The translations under genes were made by a program, and so were the position numbers. A model generated the notes under the pieces. That model did not search any database. It saw nothing but the letters and a program-made list of their open reading frames with translations, and had not been told where the DNA came from. From NCBI RefSeq assembly GCF_024295805.1, contig NZ_JANCLX010000002.1:224720-288719 (forward strand): DNA of 64,000 nt, written 5' to 3'. Positions 44,039 to 53,521 of the stretch are shown here, one piece after another; position 1 is the stretch's first letter; each line of letters begins with the position of its first letter. The DNA is from Streptomyces cucumeris (GTDB lineage Bacteria > Actinomycetota > Actinomycetes > Streptomycetales > Streptomycetaceae).

Positions 44039-45868
44039 ATGGGGGACAGGGTCAGTCTGTTGGAGACAGGGCGTTTTGCGCACACGCATGACGATGCCGA
44101 GGAAGAGACCCGGCACCGCCGTGCCGCGGAAGCGGGCGACACCGCCGCGATGAGCGCACTGGGTGCGCTGCTCCTGCGCCGGAGCGATCTGGACGGTGCG
44201 GAGCCGTTTCTGCGGGCCGCCACCGCCGAGGGGGACCGCGCCGCCGCCAACAACCTCGGAGTCCTGCTCCACCAGCGCGGTTACGCGGACGAGGCGGCCG
44301 GGTGGTGGCGCGTCGCCGCCGTCGCCGGATCCGCCGCGGCCGCCCACGCCCTGGGCCGCCACCACCGCGAGCGCGGCGATGAGCCCGCCGCCGAGTACTG
44401 GCTGCGCCAGTCCGCCGAATCCGGCCACACCCTGGGCGCGTACGCGCTGGCCGATCTGCTGGAGCACCGCGGCGACATCGGGGCCGAGCGCTGGTTCCGT
44501 ACGGCCGCCGAGCGCGGCCACCGCGAGGCCGCCTACCGGCTCGCCCGGATCCTCGACCGCCGGCACGACGAGGCCGCGGCCGAGGGCGAGCCGCGCCGCA
44601 CCGGCACCGAGGCCGAGCCGGAGGAGGCCGAGCAGTGGTACCGGCAGGCCGCCGCGCGCGGCCACCGGCGCGCCGCCCTGCACCTGGGCACCCTGCTGGA
44701 GAAGCGCGGTGAGACCCAGGAGGCCGGGCGCTGGTACCTGACGTCCGCCAAGGACGGCGAGGCCCGCGCCGCCTGCGCGCTCGCCTTCCTGCTGCGCGAC
44801 GCGGGGGACACCGACAGCGCCGCCGTCTGGTGGCACCGCGCCGCCCAGGACGGCGACGGCAACGCGGCGAACGCACTGGGCGCGCTGCACGCCGACCGCG
44901 GGGAGACCCAGACCGCCGAGCGCTGGTACCGCGCCGCGCTCGACGCGGGCGACATCAACGGCGCCTACAACCTCGGTCTGCTCTGCGCCGAACAGGGCCG
45001 TACCGCCCAGGCCGAGCAGTGGTACCGCCGCGCCGCCTACGCCGGCCACCGCGAGGCCGCCAACGCGGTCGCCGTACTGCTGCTCCAGCGGGGCGACGCG
45101 GCGGGCGCCGAGCCGTGGTTCTCCAAGGCGGCCGAGGCGGGCAGCGTCGACGCCGCGTTCAACCTGGGGATCCTGCACACCGGCCGCGAGGAGGAGCGCG
45201 CGGCCCGGCAGTGGTACGAGCGGGCCGCCGCGGCCGGGCACACCGACGCCGCGCTCCAGGTCGGCATCGCGCTGCTGCGGGAAGGCGACGGCCAGGCCGC
45301 CGAGCGCCATCTGCGCTGCGCCGCGGGCGGCGGCAGCGCCGAGGCGGCCTTCCAACTGGCCGCGCTGCTCGACCGGTCGGCGGTCGGCGGTGACCCCACG
45401 GCCACCGGCACCGGGTTCGGCACCTCGTCCGGGACGCGGTTCCCCGCCCCGGTGACCGAGGACGGACCCGTGCCCGAGTACGAGGAGTGGTACGAGCGCG
45501 CGGCGCGCCAGGGCCACCGCCGCGCCCAGGTGCGGGTGGGCATGCTGGCCGCCGCCCGGGGCGATGTGGTCGAGGCCGCGCGCTGGTACCGGATGGCCGC
45601 CGAGGCGGGCAGCAGCAACGGCGCGTTCAACCTGGGGCTGCTCCTGGCCCGGGAGGGCAGCGAGCCGGAGGCCGCCCTGTGGTGGACGCGCGCGGCCGGG
45701 GCCGGGCACGGCCGCGCCGCGCTGCGGCTGGCGCTGCTGGCGGCCCGCCGCGGGGCGCTCGCGGAGGGCCAGCGGTGGTGTGCGCGGGCGGTCGAGCTGG
45801 GGCCCGCGGAGGTCGCCGAGCGGGCGGCGCGCCTGCGGGACGCGCTCCAGCAGGAGCTCACCGCCTAG
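44039..45868 (+). CDS. Sel1-like / TPR repeat protein
   Basis: A 609-residue protein almost wholly built of Sel1-like/TPR helical repeats of about 36 residues (typical cores: AAxxLGxLxxxRGxxxEAExWYRxAAxxG; here for example NNLGVLLHQRGYADEA, YNLGLLCAEQGRTAQA, FNLGILHTGREEERAA). Around 14 repeats fill residues ~25-590. A Gly/Thr-rich insertion interrupts them at about 450-480. Such solenoids are protein-interaction scaffolds. ATG 44039 is taken; ATG 44030 is an equal alternative. It stands alone between the two initiator tRNA genes. Confidence 0.9.
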   Translation: MGDRVSLLETGRFAHTHDDAEEETRHRRAAEAGDTAAMSALGALLLRRSDLDGAEPFLRAATAEGDRAAANNLGVLLHQRGYADEAAGWWRVAAVAGSAAAAHALGRHHRERGDEPAAEYWLRQSAESGHTLGAYALADLLEHRGDIGAERWFRTAAERGHREAAYRLARILDRRHDEAAAEGEPRRTGTEAEPEEAEQWYRQAAARGHRRAALHLGTLLEKRGETQEAGRWYLTSAKDGEARAACALAFLLRDAGDTDSAAVWWHRAAQDGDGNAANALGALHADRGETQTAERWYRAALDAGDINGAYNLGLLCAEQGRTAQAEQWYRRAAYAGHREAANAVAVLLLQRGDAAGAEPWFSKAAEAGSVDAAFNLGILHTGREEERAARQWYERAAAAGHTDAALQVGIALLREGDGQAAERHLRCAAGGGSAEAAFQLAALLDRSAVGGDPTATGTGFGTSSGTRFPAPVTEDGPVPEYEEWYERAARQGHRRAQVRVGMLAAARGDVVEAARWYRMAAEAGSSNGAFNLGLLLAREGSEPEAALWWTRAAGAGHGRAALRLALLAARRGALAEGQRWCARAVELGPAEVAERAARLRDALQQELTA

Positions 45869-46097
45869 GTCCGGTCGTGCGGTCCGCCCCCGGCTGACGC
45901 TGGGAGGTGCCCCCTGCACCGGACGCCGCGGGCTGATCCATGAAGACCGGCAGGACAGGGCCTGGGTCCGCCCGGCGGACCCGGGCCCCGGCTGATCCAC
46001 GAGGCGCGGCCGCGGCGTCCGGCCCAGGTCGGGGGCGGTTCCGGGGGCCGGATCCCGGGCCGTCGGGTGGCGGCCGGGTGGCGCGCGGGTAACCGGT

Positions 46098-46127
46098 TTG
46101 CTCTGGTCGGCGGCCGCGGGTTAAGGT
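46098..46127 (+). promoter_or_regulatory. probable promoter of the second initiator tRNA
   Basis: TTGCTC (46098-46103) and TAAGGT (46122-46127) are separated by 18 bases, a fair match to the housekeeping consensus, and lie 13 bases before the tRNA. Confidence 0.5.
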
Positions 46128-46140
46128 TGCTTCACACCGA

Positions 46141-46214
46141 CGCGGGGTGGAGCAGCTCGGTAGCTCGCTGGGCTCATAACCCAGAGGTCGCAGGTTCAAA
46201 TCCTGTCCCCGCTA
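46141..46214 (+). tRNA. tRNA-fMet (CAT), initiator, second copy
   Basis: Identical in all 74 bases to the tRNA at 43775, including the C1/T72 mismatch, the GGG/CCC anticodon-stem pairs and the lack of encoded CCA. The 5' flanks differ, so the copies have separate promoters. Confidence 0.97.
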
Positions 46215-46219
46215 CGAGA

Positions 46220-46255
46220 ACGAAGGGCCCGGATCCCAGGATCCGGGCCCTTCGT
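46220..46255 (+). terminator. hairpin terminator after the second initiator tRNA
   Basis: Seventeen-base perfect arms (46220-46236 and 46239-46255) with the same GGGCCCGGATCC core type as the terminator of the first copy, followed by CATTTT. It lies five bases after the tRNA and may also terminate catR from the other side. Confidence 0.85.
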
Positions 46256-46308
46256 CATTTTCCGTATGTCCGAGGCCCTCGGGGGCGCCCGAAGGCGACC
46301 GCAGGGCG

Positions 46309-46725
46309 TCAGGCGGCCGCGCAGTCCGGGCAGAGCCCGCGGTAGGTCACCTCGACGTCGGAGACGGCGAACCCGAAGCGCTCCCCCGCGGGGAGATCGG
46401 CCAGCGGGTCACCGGTGGGGTGGACATCACGGATCGTGCCGCACCGCGCGCACACCAGGTGCTGGTGGGCGTGGTGGGCGTTGGGGTCGTAGCGCTTGGC
46501 CCGGCCGTCGGTGCTCACCTCGATCACCTCGCCGAGCGAGACGAGCTCGCCGAGGGTGTTGTACACCGTGGCGCGCGAGATCTCGGGCAGCCGGTCGGCC
46601 GCCCGCGCATGCACCTCGTCGGCGGTGTAGTGCACATGGTCCCCGTCGAGGACCTCGGCGACGACGCGCCGCTGTGCGGTCAGCCGCCAGCCGCGTCCCC
46701 GGAGCCGTTCCAGCAGGTCACTCAT
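46309..46725 (-). CDS. catR: CatR/FurA-type Fur-family repressor
   Basis: A 138-residue Fur-family regulator. The winged helix is at the N-terminus (RGWRLTAQRRVVAEVL; EISRATVYNTLGEL). The metal region has NAHHAHQHLVCARCG and a second pair CPDC at the C-terminus, giving two CxxC for structural zinc. In Streptomyces CatR is a peroxide-sensing repressor of the divergent catalase gene. The ATG at 46725 follows AGGTGA; a GTG three codons upstream is possible. The perfect inverted repeat between this gene and katA is the likely operator. Confidence 0.92.
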   Translation of the reverse strand: MSDLLERLRGRGWRLTAQRRVVAEVLDGDHVHYTADEVHARAADRLPEISRATVYNTLGELVSLGEVIEVSTDGRAKRYDPNAHHAHQHLVCARCGTIRDVHPTGDPLADLPAGERFGFAVSDVEVTYRGLCPDCAAA

Positions 46726-46781
46726 GCCATTCACCTATCAGTCAGATAAGGACAAGGGTAGCAGCGGATCAGTCCATGGCC

Positions 46782-46807
46782 GGAATGCGTATCACTCTCC
46801 ATGTGTT
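46782..46807 (+). promoter_or_regulatory. candidate sigma-R-type promoter upstream of katA
   Basis: GGAAT (46782-46786) and GTT (46805-46807) are separated by exactly 18 bases, as in the SigR consensus and the three other sites in this window. It points toward katA and lies just upstream of the housekeeping-type promoter and Fur operator. No prior report of SigR control of this catalase is known to me. Confidence 0.45.
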
Positions 46808-46808
46808 C

Positions 46809-46836
46809 TTGACTTAGACAATGTCTAATGTAGGGT
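46809..46836 (+). promoter_or_regulatory. katA promoter with CatR operator
   Basis: TTGACT (46809-46814) and TAGGGT (46831-46836) with a 16-base spacer form a housekeeping-type promoter. A perfect 7-1-7 inverted repeat, TTAGACA-A-TGTCTAA (46814-46828), fills the spacer. Bound CatR would block RNA polymerase; this kind of AT-rich repeat matches Fur/PerR-type operators. Confidence 0.8.
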
Positions 46837-46886
46837 GGTGTCCACCCCGAATCCAGGGGCAGGACGCGAGTACGCGGGAGGCGCAC

Positions 46887-48353
46887 GTGACGGTCCAGGA
46901 CAACACCAGCGGTCCGCTGACCACGGAATCCGGCGCTCCGGTGGCGGACAACCAGAACAGCGAGACGGCGGGTGCCGGCGGTCCGGGTCTGATCCAGGAC
47001 CAGCACCTGATCGAGAAGCTGGCCCACTTCAACCGGGAGCGGATCCCGGAGCGGATCGTCCATGCGCGGGGTGCCGGAGCGTACGGCACCTTCACGGTGA
47101 CCGCGGATGTGACGCCCTACACCCGTGCGGCGTTCCTCTCCGAGGTCGGCAAGCAGACCGAGACGTTCCTGCGCTTCTCCACGGTGGCCGGGAACCTGGG
47201 CTCGGCGGATGCGGTGCGCGACCCGCGCGGTTTCGCGCTGAAGTTCTACACCGAAGAGGGCAATTACGACCTGGTCGGGAACAACACCCCGGTGTTCTTC
47301 ATCAAGGACGCCATCAAGTTCCCCGACTTCATCCACACCCAGAAGCGCGATCCGTACACCGGTTCGCAGGAGGCGGACAACGTCTGGGACTTCTGGGGTC
47401 TGTCGCCCGAGTCCACCCACCAGGTCACCTGGCTCTTCGGCGACCGCGGTATCCCCGCGTCCTACCGGCATATGAACGGCTACGGCTCGCACACCTACCA
47501 GTGGACCAATGACGCCGGTGAGGTCTTCTGGGTCAAGTACCACTTCAAGACCGACCAGGGCATCAGGAACCTCACCGCCGAAGAGGCCGAGGTGATCGCG
47601 GGCAAGGACCCCGACAGCCATCAGCGCGATCTGCGCGAGGCCATCGAGCGCGGTGACTTCCCCCGCTGGACCGTGCAGGTGCAGATCATGCCCGAGGCGG
47701 ACGCGGCGGACTACCGGTTCAACCCGTTCGACCTGACCAAGGTCTGGCCGCACGAGGACTACCCGCCGATCGAGATCGGCACGCTGGAGCTCAACCGCAA
47801 CCCGCGGAACATCTTCGCCGAGGTCGAGCAGTCGATCTTCTCGCCCGCCCATCTGGTGCCGGGGATCGGCCCGTCCCCGGACAAGATGCTCCAGGGCCGG
47901 CTGTTCGCCTACGGCGACGCCCACCGCTACCGCGTCGGGATCAACGCCGACCACCTGCCGGTGAACCGGCCGCACGCCACCGAGGCGCGCACCCACGGCC
48001 GGGACGGCTTCCTGTACGACGGCCGTCACGCGGGCGCCAAGAACTACGAGCCGAACAGCTTCGGCGGTCCGGCGGAGACCGGCCGTCCGCTGTGGCAGCC
48101 GGTCACGGTCTCCGGCCGCACCGGTGACCACCCCGCTCCCTCGCACGCCGAGGACGACGACTTCGTCCAGGCGGGCAACCTCTACCGGCTGATGTCGGAC
48201 GAGGAGAAGGAGCGCTTGATCGCCAACCTCGCGGGCTTCATCGCGCGGGTGTCGCGCGATGACATCGCGCACCGGGCGATCGGGAACTTCCGCAGGGCGG
48301 ACGCGGACTACGGCAAGCGGCTGGAGGCCGCGGTCCAGGCCCTGCGCGGCTGA
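46887..48353 (+). CDS. katA: monofunctional haem catalase
   Basis: A 488-residue small-subunit (clade 3 type) catalase that breaks down hydrogen peroxide in the cytoplasm. The distal His is H59 in [10 protein letters not shown], a catalytic Asn follows in [11 protein letters not shown], and the proximal haem Tyr is in [12 protein letters not shown]. The GTG at 46887 has GGGAGG six bases away, and begins 30 residues before the conserved domain. It is divergent from catR and downstream of a Fur operator and two possible promoters. Confidence 0.96.
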   Translation: MTVQDNTSGPLTTESGAPVADNQNSETAGAGGPGLIQDQHLIEKLAHFNRERIPERIVHARGAGAYGTFTVTADVTPYTRAAFLSEVGKQTETFLRFSTVAGNLGSADAVRDPRGFALKFYTEEGNYDLVGNNTPVFFIKDAIKFPDFIHTQKRDPYTGSQEADNVWDFWGLSPESTHQVTWLFGDRGIPASYRHMNGYGSHTYQWTNDAGEVFWVKYHFKTDQGIRNLTAEEAEVIAGKDPDSHQRDLREAIERGDFPRWTVQVQIMPEADAADYRFNPFDLTKVWPHEDYPPIEIGTLELNRNPRNIFAEVEQSIFSPAHLVPGIGPSPDKMLQGRLFAYGDAHRYRVGINADHLPVNRPHATEARTHGRDGFLYDGRHAGAKNYEPNSFGGPAETGRPLWQPVTVSGRTGDHPAPSHAEDDDFVQAGNLYRLMSDEEKERLIANLAGFIARVSRDDIAHRAIGNFRRADADYGKRLEAAVQALRG

Positions 48354-48372
48354 GGGCGCTTGCCGTAAGAAC

Positions 48373-48409
48373 CGGAGAGGCCGGACGCCAAGGGGCTCCG
48401 GCCTCTCCG
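48373..48409 (+). terminator. hairpin terminator after katA
   Basis: Thirteen-base perfect arms (48373-48385 and 48397-48409) around an 11-base loop, between katA and the convergent CBS-domain gene. Confidence 0.75.
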
Positions 48410-48437
48410 TGTGCCACGGGGGCGCCGGACCGGTGCC

Positions 48438-48836
48438 TCAGGCCATCGCGGGCTGCGGGACCGGGGCCCAGCAGCGGATGATGTCGCGCACCGAGACCAC
48501 CCCGACCGGATCGCCCGCGTCGAGCACGATGAGATGGCGGAAGCCGCCGTGCGACATCGTGCGCGCCGCCTGGTCCAGCGTCCATCCGGGGGCCGCGAAG
48601 ACGACATCTGCGGTGGTGTGGGAGTGCGCGGTCTCGAGGTCGGGATCCTGGCCCTCGCCCAGGGAGTTGAGGATGTCCCGCTCGGTGAGGATGCCGAGTC
48701 CGCTGGTGTCGGGATCGAGCACGACGGCCGATCCCACCCGGCGGGCCGACATCAGCCGGGCGGCCTGGCGGAGTGTGTGTGCGGGGCCGATGGTGAGGAC
48801 CACCGAGCTCATGGCGTCACGGACGTACATGGGCAT
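48438..48836 (-). CDS. two-CBS-domain protein
   Basis: A 132-residue protein made of two CBS motifs (about 8-58 and 70-125; MYVRDAMSSVVLTIGPAHTL, SAVVLDPDTSGLGILTERDI, GFRHLIVLDAGDPVGVVSVRD). CBS pairs bind adenosyl nucleotides and usually regulate a partner protein. ATG 48836 is chosen although a longer frame to 48878 exists, since AAGGAGG lies between them. Confidence 0.88.
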   Translation of the reverse strand: MPMYVRDAMSSVVLTIGPAHTLRQAARLMSARRVGSAVVLDPDTSGLGILTERDILNSLGEGQDPDLETAHSHTTADVVFAAPGWTLDQAARTMSHGGFRHLIVLDAGDPVGVVSVRDIIRCWAPVPQPAMA

Positions 48837-49062
48837 GGATGGAGCCACCTCCTTGGTGCATCCACGGGAATCCGGCACCGGAGGGCACCTGTGAAAGGAT
48901 GCACAAGTTCACAAGGTCCTGGATTCTCATGTTCACATGCCTTGGCGGACTCAACAAGGGCGCGCGGAAGCGGACTCACCACTTCCTGGCTCCTCCGCGC
49001 CGGTTGACCCTCCGAGCGGGCCCCGGACGCCTCCGCACGCCCCGAGGCGCCCCGCGGGCACC

Positions 49063-49126
49063 CCGGGACTCATGGCCTCCGGGACTCAGGGCCTCCGGGA
49101 CTCGGGACCCCCGGGACTCAGGACCG
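49063..49126. repeat. four tandem 16-base repeats at the hisN 3' end
   Basis: CCGGGACTCATGGCCT and three close variants run end to end (49063-49078, 49079-49094, 49095-49110, 49111-49126). The last unit includes the hisN stop codon. The units are conserved in CCGGGACTC and vary in the rest. Confidence 0.85.
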
Positions 49127-49912
49127 GAGGTGATCCAGCAGCGGGCCGTGGAGCAGTCCGTTGGACGCCGCCGCGTCACCGCTGTTCGGCCCCGGCACCC
49201 CGTCCAGCCCGGTGAAGCGGCCGCCCGCCTCCTGGACGATCACCGCGTTCGCCGCCATGTCCCACAGCGACAGTTCCGGTTCGGCGCAGATGTCCACCGA
49301 GCCCTCGGCGACCATCATGTACGGCCAGAAGTCGCCGTAGCCGCGGGTGCGCCAGCAGGCCCGGGTCAGCTCCAGGAAGCGGTCCAGCTTCCCCCGCTCC
49401 TCCCAGCCGCTGAGCGAGGAGTACGCGAACGAGGCGTCGGCGAGCCGGGTCACCCCGGAGACCCGCAGCCGGGAGGCGGACGACAGGCTCCGCCCGGTGT
49501 ACGCGCCGAGCCCCTCCGCCGCCCACCAGCGGCGGCCCAGCGCCGGCGCCGAGACCACTCCGACCACCGGCCGGTCGCCGCCCTCGCCGCGCTCCATCAG
49601 CGCGATCAGGGTGGCCCAGACCGGCACCCCGCGAACGTAGTTCTTGGTGCCGTCGATCGGGTCGATGACCCAGCGGCGCGGTCCGCTGCCCTGGCTGCCG
49701 AACTCCTCGCCGAGTACCGCGTCGCGTGGCCTGGCGCGCTGAAGCTGGCCGCGGATCAGCTCCTCGGCCGCCTTGTCGGCCTCGCTCACCGGGGTCATAT
49801 CGGGTTTGGTCTCGACCTTGAGGTCCAGGGCCTTGAACCGCTCCATCGTCGTGGCGTCGGCGGCGTCCGCGAGGACATGGGCCAGACGCAGGTCATCGTG
49901 GTAGTCGGGCAT
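49118..49912 (-). CDS. hisN: histidinol-phosphatase (IMPase type)
   Basis: A 264-residue inositol-monophosphatase-family enzyme. The metal motifs [18 protein letters not shown] and LWDMAAN (metal Asp) are present. In Streptomyces this gene, next to rsgA and aroA, encodes the histidinol-phosphatase step of histidine synthesis. The assignment over a generic phosphatase rests on that context. ATG at 49912; the frame is open upstream to 50029. Confidence 0.85.
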   Translation of the reverse strand: MPDYHDDLRLAHVLADAADATTMERFKALDLKVETKPDMTPVSEADKAAEELIRGQLQRARPRDAVLGEEFGSQGSGPRRWVIDPIDGTKNYVRGVPVWATLIALMERGEGGDRPVVGVVSAPALGRRWWAAEGLGAYTGRSLSSASRLRVSGVTRLADASFAYSSLSGWEERGKLDRFLELTRACWRTRGYGDFWPYMMVAEGSVDICAEPELSLWDMAANAVIVQEAGGRFTGLDGVPGPNSGDAAASNGLLHGPLLDHLRS

Positions 49913-50047
49913 GGCCGAACAGTATCGAGCCGGGATGAACCGAAGCCACATGAGCGCGCCCGGGGCACGGTGTGCCGGAGCGCGCGGATGCCTTGACAGT
50001 GTCTGGCGCTCCGTCAATTCTGTCCGCACCCGGCCGGGGAGGTGGCG

Positions 50048-50752
50048 GTGCCCGCAGCACGCGAATCCTTGTTGGACGCGGCCTTCACCGCGCTCGCGGG
50101 AGGCTCGTGGGCGGCGGTCCGGATGGTCGACGTCGCGTCGGCCGCCGGGGTCTCGCGGCAGACGCTCTACAACGAGTTCGGCGGCAAGGACGGTCTGGCC
50201 CGCGCCCTGGTGCGGCGCGAGGCGGATGCGTACCTCAGCGGGGTGGAGCGGGTGCTCACCCAGCCGCCCGGCGCCACGGACCCCGGTGAGCGGCTGGCCG
50301 CGGCCGCCGTCTGGACGGTCCGGACCGCGACCGATAACCCGCTGGTGCGGGCGGTGCTCACAGGCTGCTGGGGGGAGCGGTTGCCCGCGCCCGCGGGGAC
50401 CTGCCCGCCACCACCGCGGGCCGCGCGCTCGCTGCGCCCCCGGGCCGCGGAGCGGGCGGAGGGCCTGGCACCGCTGCCCACCCCGGTCGAACTGCTGGGC
50501 CAGGTCCGGGAGCGGTCGGTGCGGCTGCTGGCCGGGCAGTGGCCACGGGCCGGGCCGGGGGAACTGGCCCGCGCCTGCGATACGGCCGCGCGGCTGGCGC
50601 TGGCCTATGTGGTCGCCCCCGCCCCGGCGGCGGACGTGGCGACGGTGGTGCGCGGCGCGCTGGCCGCCCCGCCGCTCAGCGCCCCGGGCCGGAGAGTCAG
50701 TGCCCCGAGCCGGAGAGCTGGAGCCCCATCACCCCGACGATCACCAGACTGA
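50048..50752 (+). CDS. TetR-family regulator
   Basis: A 234-residue TetR-type protein. The N-terminal helix-turn-helix ([29 protein letters not shown]) is clear. The C-terminal half is less conserved, and the last ~19 residues ([19 protein letters not shown]) are low-complexity and lie antisense to the end of the guanidinium-exporter gene, overlapping it by 56 bases. GTG at 50048 has GGGGAGG five bases away. It may regulate itself or the adjacent exporter. Confidence 0.85.
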   Translation: MPAARESLLDAAFTALAGGSWAAVRMVDVASAAGVSRQTLYNEFGGKDGLARALVRREADAYLSGVERVLTQPPGATDPGERLAAAAVWTVRTATDNPLVRAVLTGCWGERLPAPAGTCPPPPRAARSLRPRAAERAEGLAPLPTPVELLGQVRERSVRLLAGQWPRAGPGELARACDTAARLALAYVVAPAPAADVATVVRGALAAPPLSAPGRRVSAPSRRAGAPSPRRSPD

Positions 50753-51020
50753 TGGAGACGATCTTCAAGGTGGAGACCAGGTCGCCGAGGAAGACCATGC
50801 CGTAGATGGCGGTCCCGGCCGCCCCGATCCCCGTCCACACCGCGTACGCCGGGCCCACGTCCAGCTTCTTCAGCGACAGGGTCAGCAGTCCGAAGCTGCC
50901 CAGTGCGAAGGCGGCGAAGGCGACGGTGGGCCAGATGCGGGTGAAGCCGTGCGAGAGCTTGAGACAGACGGCGAACCCGGTTTCGAGGATTCCGGCGACC
51001 ACGACCAGCAGCCACGCCAT
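50697..51020 (-). CDS. SMR-family transporter, Gdx/SugE type
   Basis: A 107-residue four-helix small multidrug-resistance protein. E13 in AGILETGFA is the essential proton/substrate Glu. [11 protein letters not shown] and [14 protein letters not shown] are the signatures of the SugE/Gdx guanidinium-exporter branch rather than EmrE. It likely exports guanidinium in exchange for protons as an inverted dimer. ATG at 51020 follows GGGAGGAA. It is convergent and overlapping with the TetR gene. Confidence 0.88.
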   Translation of the reverse strand: MAWLLVVVAGILETGFAVCLKLSHGFTRIWPTVAFAAFALGSFGLLTLSLKKLDVGPAYAVWTGIGAAGTAIYGMVFLGDLVSTLKIVSISLVIVGVMGLQLSGSGH

Positions 51021-51126
51021 ACAGATTCCTCCCGTATCGCTGACGGCCGCGTTCGCCGGAGGGTGCCTTGATGTGATTATCCATTTACCTCCCGTAGTGG
51101 GCGGCAAACGTGGCCGGGCGCCCGGA

Positions 51127-52134
51127 TCAGTCCCCCTCGCGCCGCTCCCGGGTGGCGAGCAGCCGCCGCAGCGAGTAGAGACGGGCCGGGTCGGCGTGGC
51201 CGTCGGTCACCCACTGGTCCAGCGCGCAGTCCGGCTCGTCGTGGCTGCACGCGCGCGGACAGCCCTCGGTGCCCGGCTCCAGCTCCGGGAAGGCGTGGAT
51301 GACCCGCGCCGGGTCCACATGGTGCAGTCCGAAGGAGCGCACGCCCGGTGTGTCGATCACCCATCCCTTGTCGTCCGGGAGGGGGAGGGCGAGGGCGGAG
51401 GTGGTGGTGTGACGGCCCCGCCCGGTGACCGCGTTCACCCGGCCGGTGGCCCGTTTGCGGTCCGGGACCAGAGCGTTGACCAGGGTGGTCTTCCCCACTC
51501 CCGAGTGGCCGACGAAGACCGTGACCCGGTCCGCGAGCCGCTCGCGCACCCGCTCCGCGGCCTGTCCGTCGGCGAGTTCGTCCCGGTTGGTGACGGCGTA
51601 GGGCACACCGAGGGACTGGTACGTCTCCAGCAGGGTGTCGGCCGGGGCCAGATCGGACTTGGTCAGGACGAGCAGGGGCTCCAGACCCGCGTCGAAGGCC
51701 GCCACCAGACAGCGGTCGATCAGCCGCGGCCGGGGCTCGGGGTCGGCGAGCGCGGTGACGATCGCCAGCTGGTCGGCGTTGGCGACCACCACCCGTTCGT
51801 ACGGGTCGTCGTCATCGGCGGTCCGGCGCAGCACGGAGGACCGCTCCTCGACCCGGACGATCCGGGCCAGGGTGTCCTTGTCGCCGGAGAGATCGCCGAC
51901 GACCGCGACCCGGTCGCCGACCACGACGCCCTTGCGGCCCAGTTCACGGGCCTTCATGGCGATGATGGTGCGGTCCTCGACCAGGACGGTGAGCCGTCCG
52001 CGGTCCACCGTCAGGACGAATCCCTCGGCGGCGTCCTCGTGTTTGGGGCGGATGCTGGTGCGCGGGCGGTTGCCCTTGCGGTTGGGACGGACCCGTACGT
52101 CGTCCTCGTCGGTGTGCTTGCCGTAGCGGCGCAT
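51127..52134 (-). CDS. rsgA: ribosome small-subunit-dependent GTPase RsgA
   Basis: A 335-residue circularly permuted GTPase that checks late maturation of the 30S subunit. An N-terminal OB fold (about 35-105) is followed by G4 (TKSD), then G1 GHSGVGKT (209-216), G2 and G3 (DTPG). The C-terminal zinc knuckle is CPRACSHDEPDC. It starts 12 bases after aroA and is co-transcribed with it. Confidence 0.95.
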   Translation of the reverse strand: MRRYGKHTDEDDVRVRPNRKGNRPRTSIRPKHEDAAEGFVLTVDRGRLTVLVEDRTIIAMKARELGRKGVVVGDRVAVVGDLSGDKDTLARIVRVEERSSVLRRTADDDDPYERVVVANADQLAIVTALADPEPRPRLIDRCLVAAFDAGLEPLLVLTKSDLAPADTLLETYQSLGVPYAVTNRDELADGQAAERVRERLADRVTVFVGHSGVGKTTLVNALVPDRKRATGRVNAVTGRGRHTTTSALALPLPDDKGWVIDTPGVRSFGLHHVDPARVIHAFPELEPGTEGCPRACSHDEPDCALDQWVTDGHADPARLYSLRRLLATRERREGD

Positions 52135-52146
52135 GGCGGCAGACTC

Positions 52147-53499
52147 TCAGGCTCTCCGCGCCGAGGGTGTCGTCGCGTCGAGCATGCCGGTCCACAGGCC
52201 GGGGAAGTCGGGCAGGGTCTTGGCGGTGGTCGCCACGTTCTCGACCTGGACGCCCTCGACGGCCAGACCGATGACCGCGGCGGCGGTGGCCAGCCGGTGG
52301 TCCTCGTAGGTGTGGAAGATCCCGCCGCGCAGCGGGGCCGGGGAGATCCGCAGACTGTCCTCGGTCTCGGTGACCTCACCGCCGAGGCCGTTGATCTCCT
52401 TGGCCAGGGCGGCCAGCCGGTCGGTCTCGTGCATCCGCAGGTGGCCGATGCCGCGCAGCACCGAATCGGAGTCGGCGAGCGCCGCGACCGCCGCGATCAC
52501 CGGGGTGAGCTCGCCCACCTCGTGCAGATCGGCGTCGATACCGGTGATCCGGCCGGTGCCGGTGAAGGTCAGACCGGCCTCGGTCAGCTCACAGGAACCG
52601 CCCATCTCGGTGAAGATCCGGCGCAGCTCGTCGCCGGGCTGGGTGGTGTGCTCGGGCCAGTCGGGGATGGTCACCCGGCCGCCGGTGACCAGGGCGGCGG
52701 CCAGGAACGGCGCCGCGTTGGACAGATCGGGCTCGACGACCAGGTCACGGCCGAGCAGCGCGCTCGGCGCCACCCGCCAGACGCCCCGCTCACCGCCGGC
52801 CTCGGGGGTGTCCACCCGGGCGCCCGCGGCGCGCAGCATGTCCACGGTCATCCGGATATGCGGCAGGGAGGGCAGCGCGGCGCCGACGTGGCGCACCTCG
52901 ACCCCCTGGTTGAAGCGCGGCGCGGACAGCAGCAGCGCGCTGACGAACTGGGACGAGGACGAGGCGTCGATCCGCACCGGGCCGCCGTCCAGCGCCCCGC
53001 CGCCGTGCACGGTCATCGGCAGCGCGCCGCGGCCGTCGTCGTCGATCCGGGCGCCGAGCGCGCGCAGCGCGTCGATCACCCCGTGCAGCGGACGCTCGTG
53101 CGAGCGCGGGTCGCCGTCGAACCGGATCGGTCCGTCGGCCAGGGCGGCGACCGGCGGCAGGAAACGCATCACGGTGCCCGCGTTGCCGACGTCCACCGTG
53201 GCCGGGCCGTGCAGTCCGGCCGGGATGACCCGCCAGACCTCGCCGCCGCCGTCGGGGCCCACGCCCTCCTCGATGCCCACGCCCATCGCCCGCAGCGCCT
53301 CGGCCATCAGCAGGGTGTCGCGGGAGCGGAGCGGACGGCGCAGCCAGCCGGGTTCGGCGGCGAGCGCGGCCAGGATCAGACCGCGGTTGGTAACCGACTT
53401 CGAGCCGGGCACGGTGACGGTCGCGTCGACCGCTCCGTCGGCGGTCGGAGCGGGCCAGAGGGCGGGGTGCGAGCCCGGGGATGTCTCAATGCCGGTCAT
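52147..53499 (-). CDS. aroA: EPSP synthase (3-phosphoshikimate 1-carboxyvinyltransferase)
   Basis: A 450-residue EPSP synthase, sixth step of the shikimate pathway, joining shikimate-3-phosphate and phosphoenolpyruvate. GSKSVTNRG (K34, S35), [11 protein letters not shown], the conserved [25 protein letters not shown] and TYEDHR are present. ATG at 53499. The frame is open far upstream, but residues before MTGIETSPG have no match to the family. First gene of the aroA-rsgA unit. Confidence 0.95.
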   Translation of the reverse strand: MTGIETSPGSHPALWPAPTADGAVDATVTVPGSKSVTNRGLILAALAAEPGWLRRPLRSRDTLLMAEALRAMGVGIEEGVGPDGGGEVWRVIPAGLHGPATVDVGNAGTVMRFLPPVAALADGPIRFDGDPRSHERPLHGVIDALRALGARIDDDGRGALPMTVHGGGALDGGPVRIDASSSSQFVSALLLSAPRFNQGVEVRHVGAALPSLPHIRMTVDMLRAAGARVDTPEAGGERGVWRVAPSALLGRDLVVEPDLSNAAPFLAAALVTGGRVTIPDWPEHTTQPGDELRRIFTEMGGSCELTEAGLTFTGTGRITGIDADLHEVGELTPVIAAVAALADSDSVLRGIGHLRMHETDRLAALAKEINGLGGEVTETEDSLRISPAPLRGGIFHTYEDHRLATAAAVIGLAVEGVQVENVATTAKTLPDFPGLWTGMLDATTPSARRA

Positions 53500-53521
53500 G
53501 GGTCTCACTTTAGTGGCTCGC

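Noticed and set aside
40672..46000. Minus-strand ORFs opposite UPF0182 and the Sel1 gene (40672-43833 and 43808-46000)
   Set aside because: Low-complexity translations without ribosome sites, antisense to conserved genes, and they read through tRNA sequence.
50605..51084. 159-codon minus-strand ORF (MDNHIKAPSG...) overlapping the Gdx gene
   Set aside because: It has a fair ribosome site but runs through the Gdx coding region in another frame and yields an Arg/Gly-rich sequence with no domain.
51021..51126. Guanidine riboswitch in front of the Gdx gene
   Set aside because: The leader is only about 100 bases and I could not match the conserved core of the guanidine I, II or III classes. Two ACGGGAGG motifs are present but look like ribosome sites. 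A covariance-model search would settle it.
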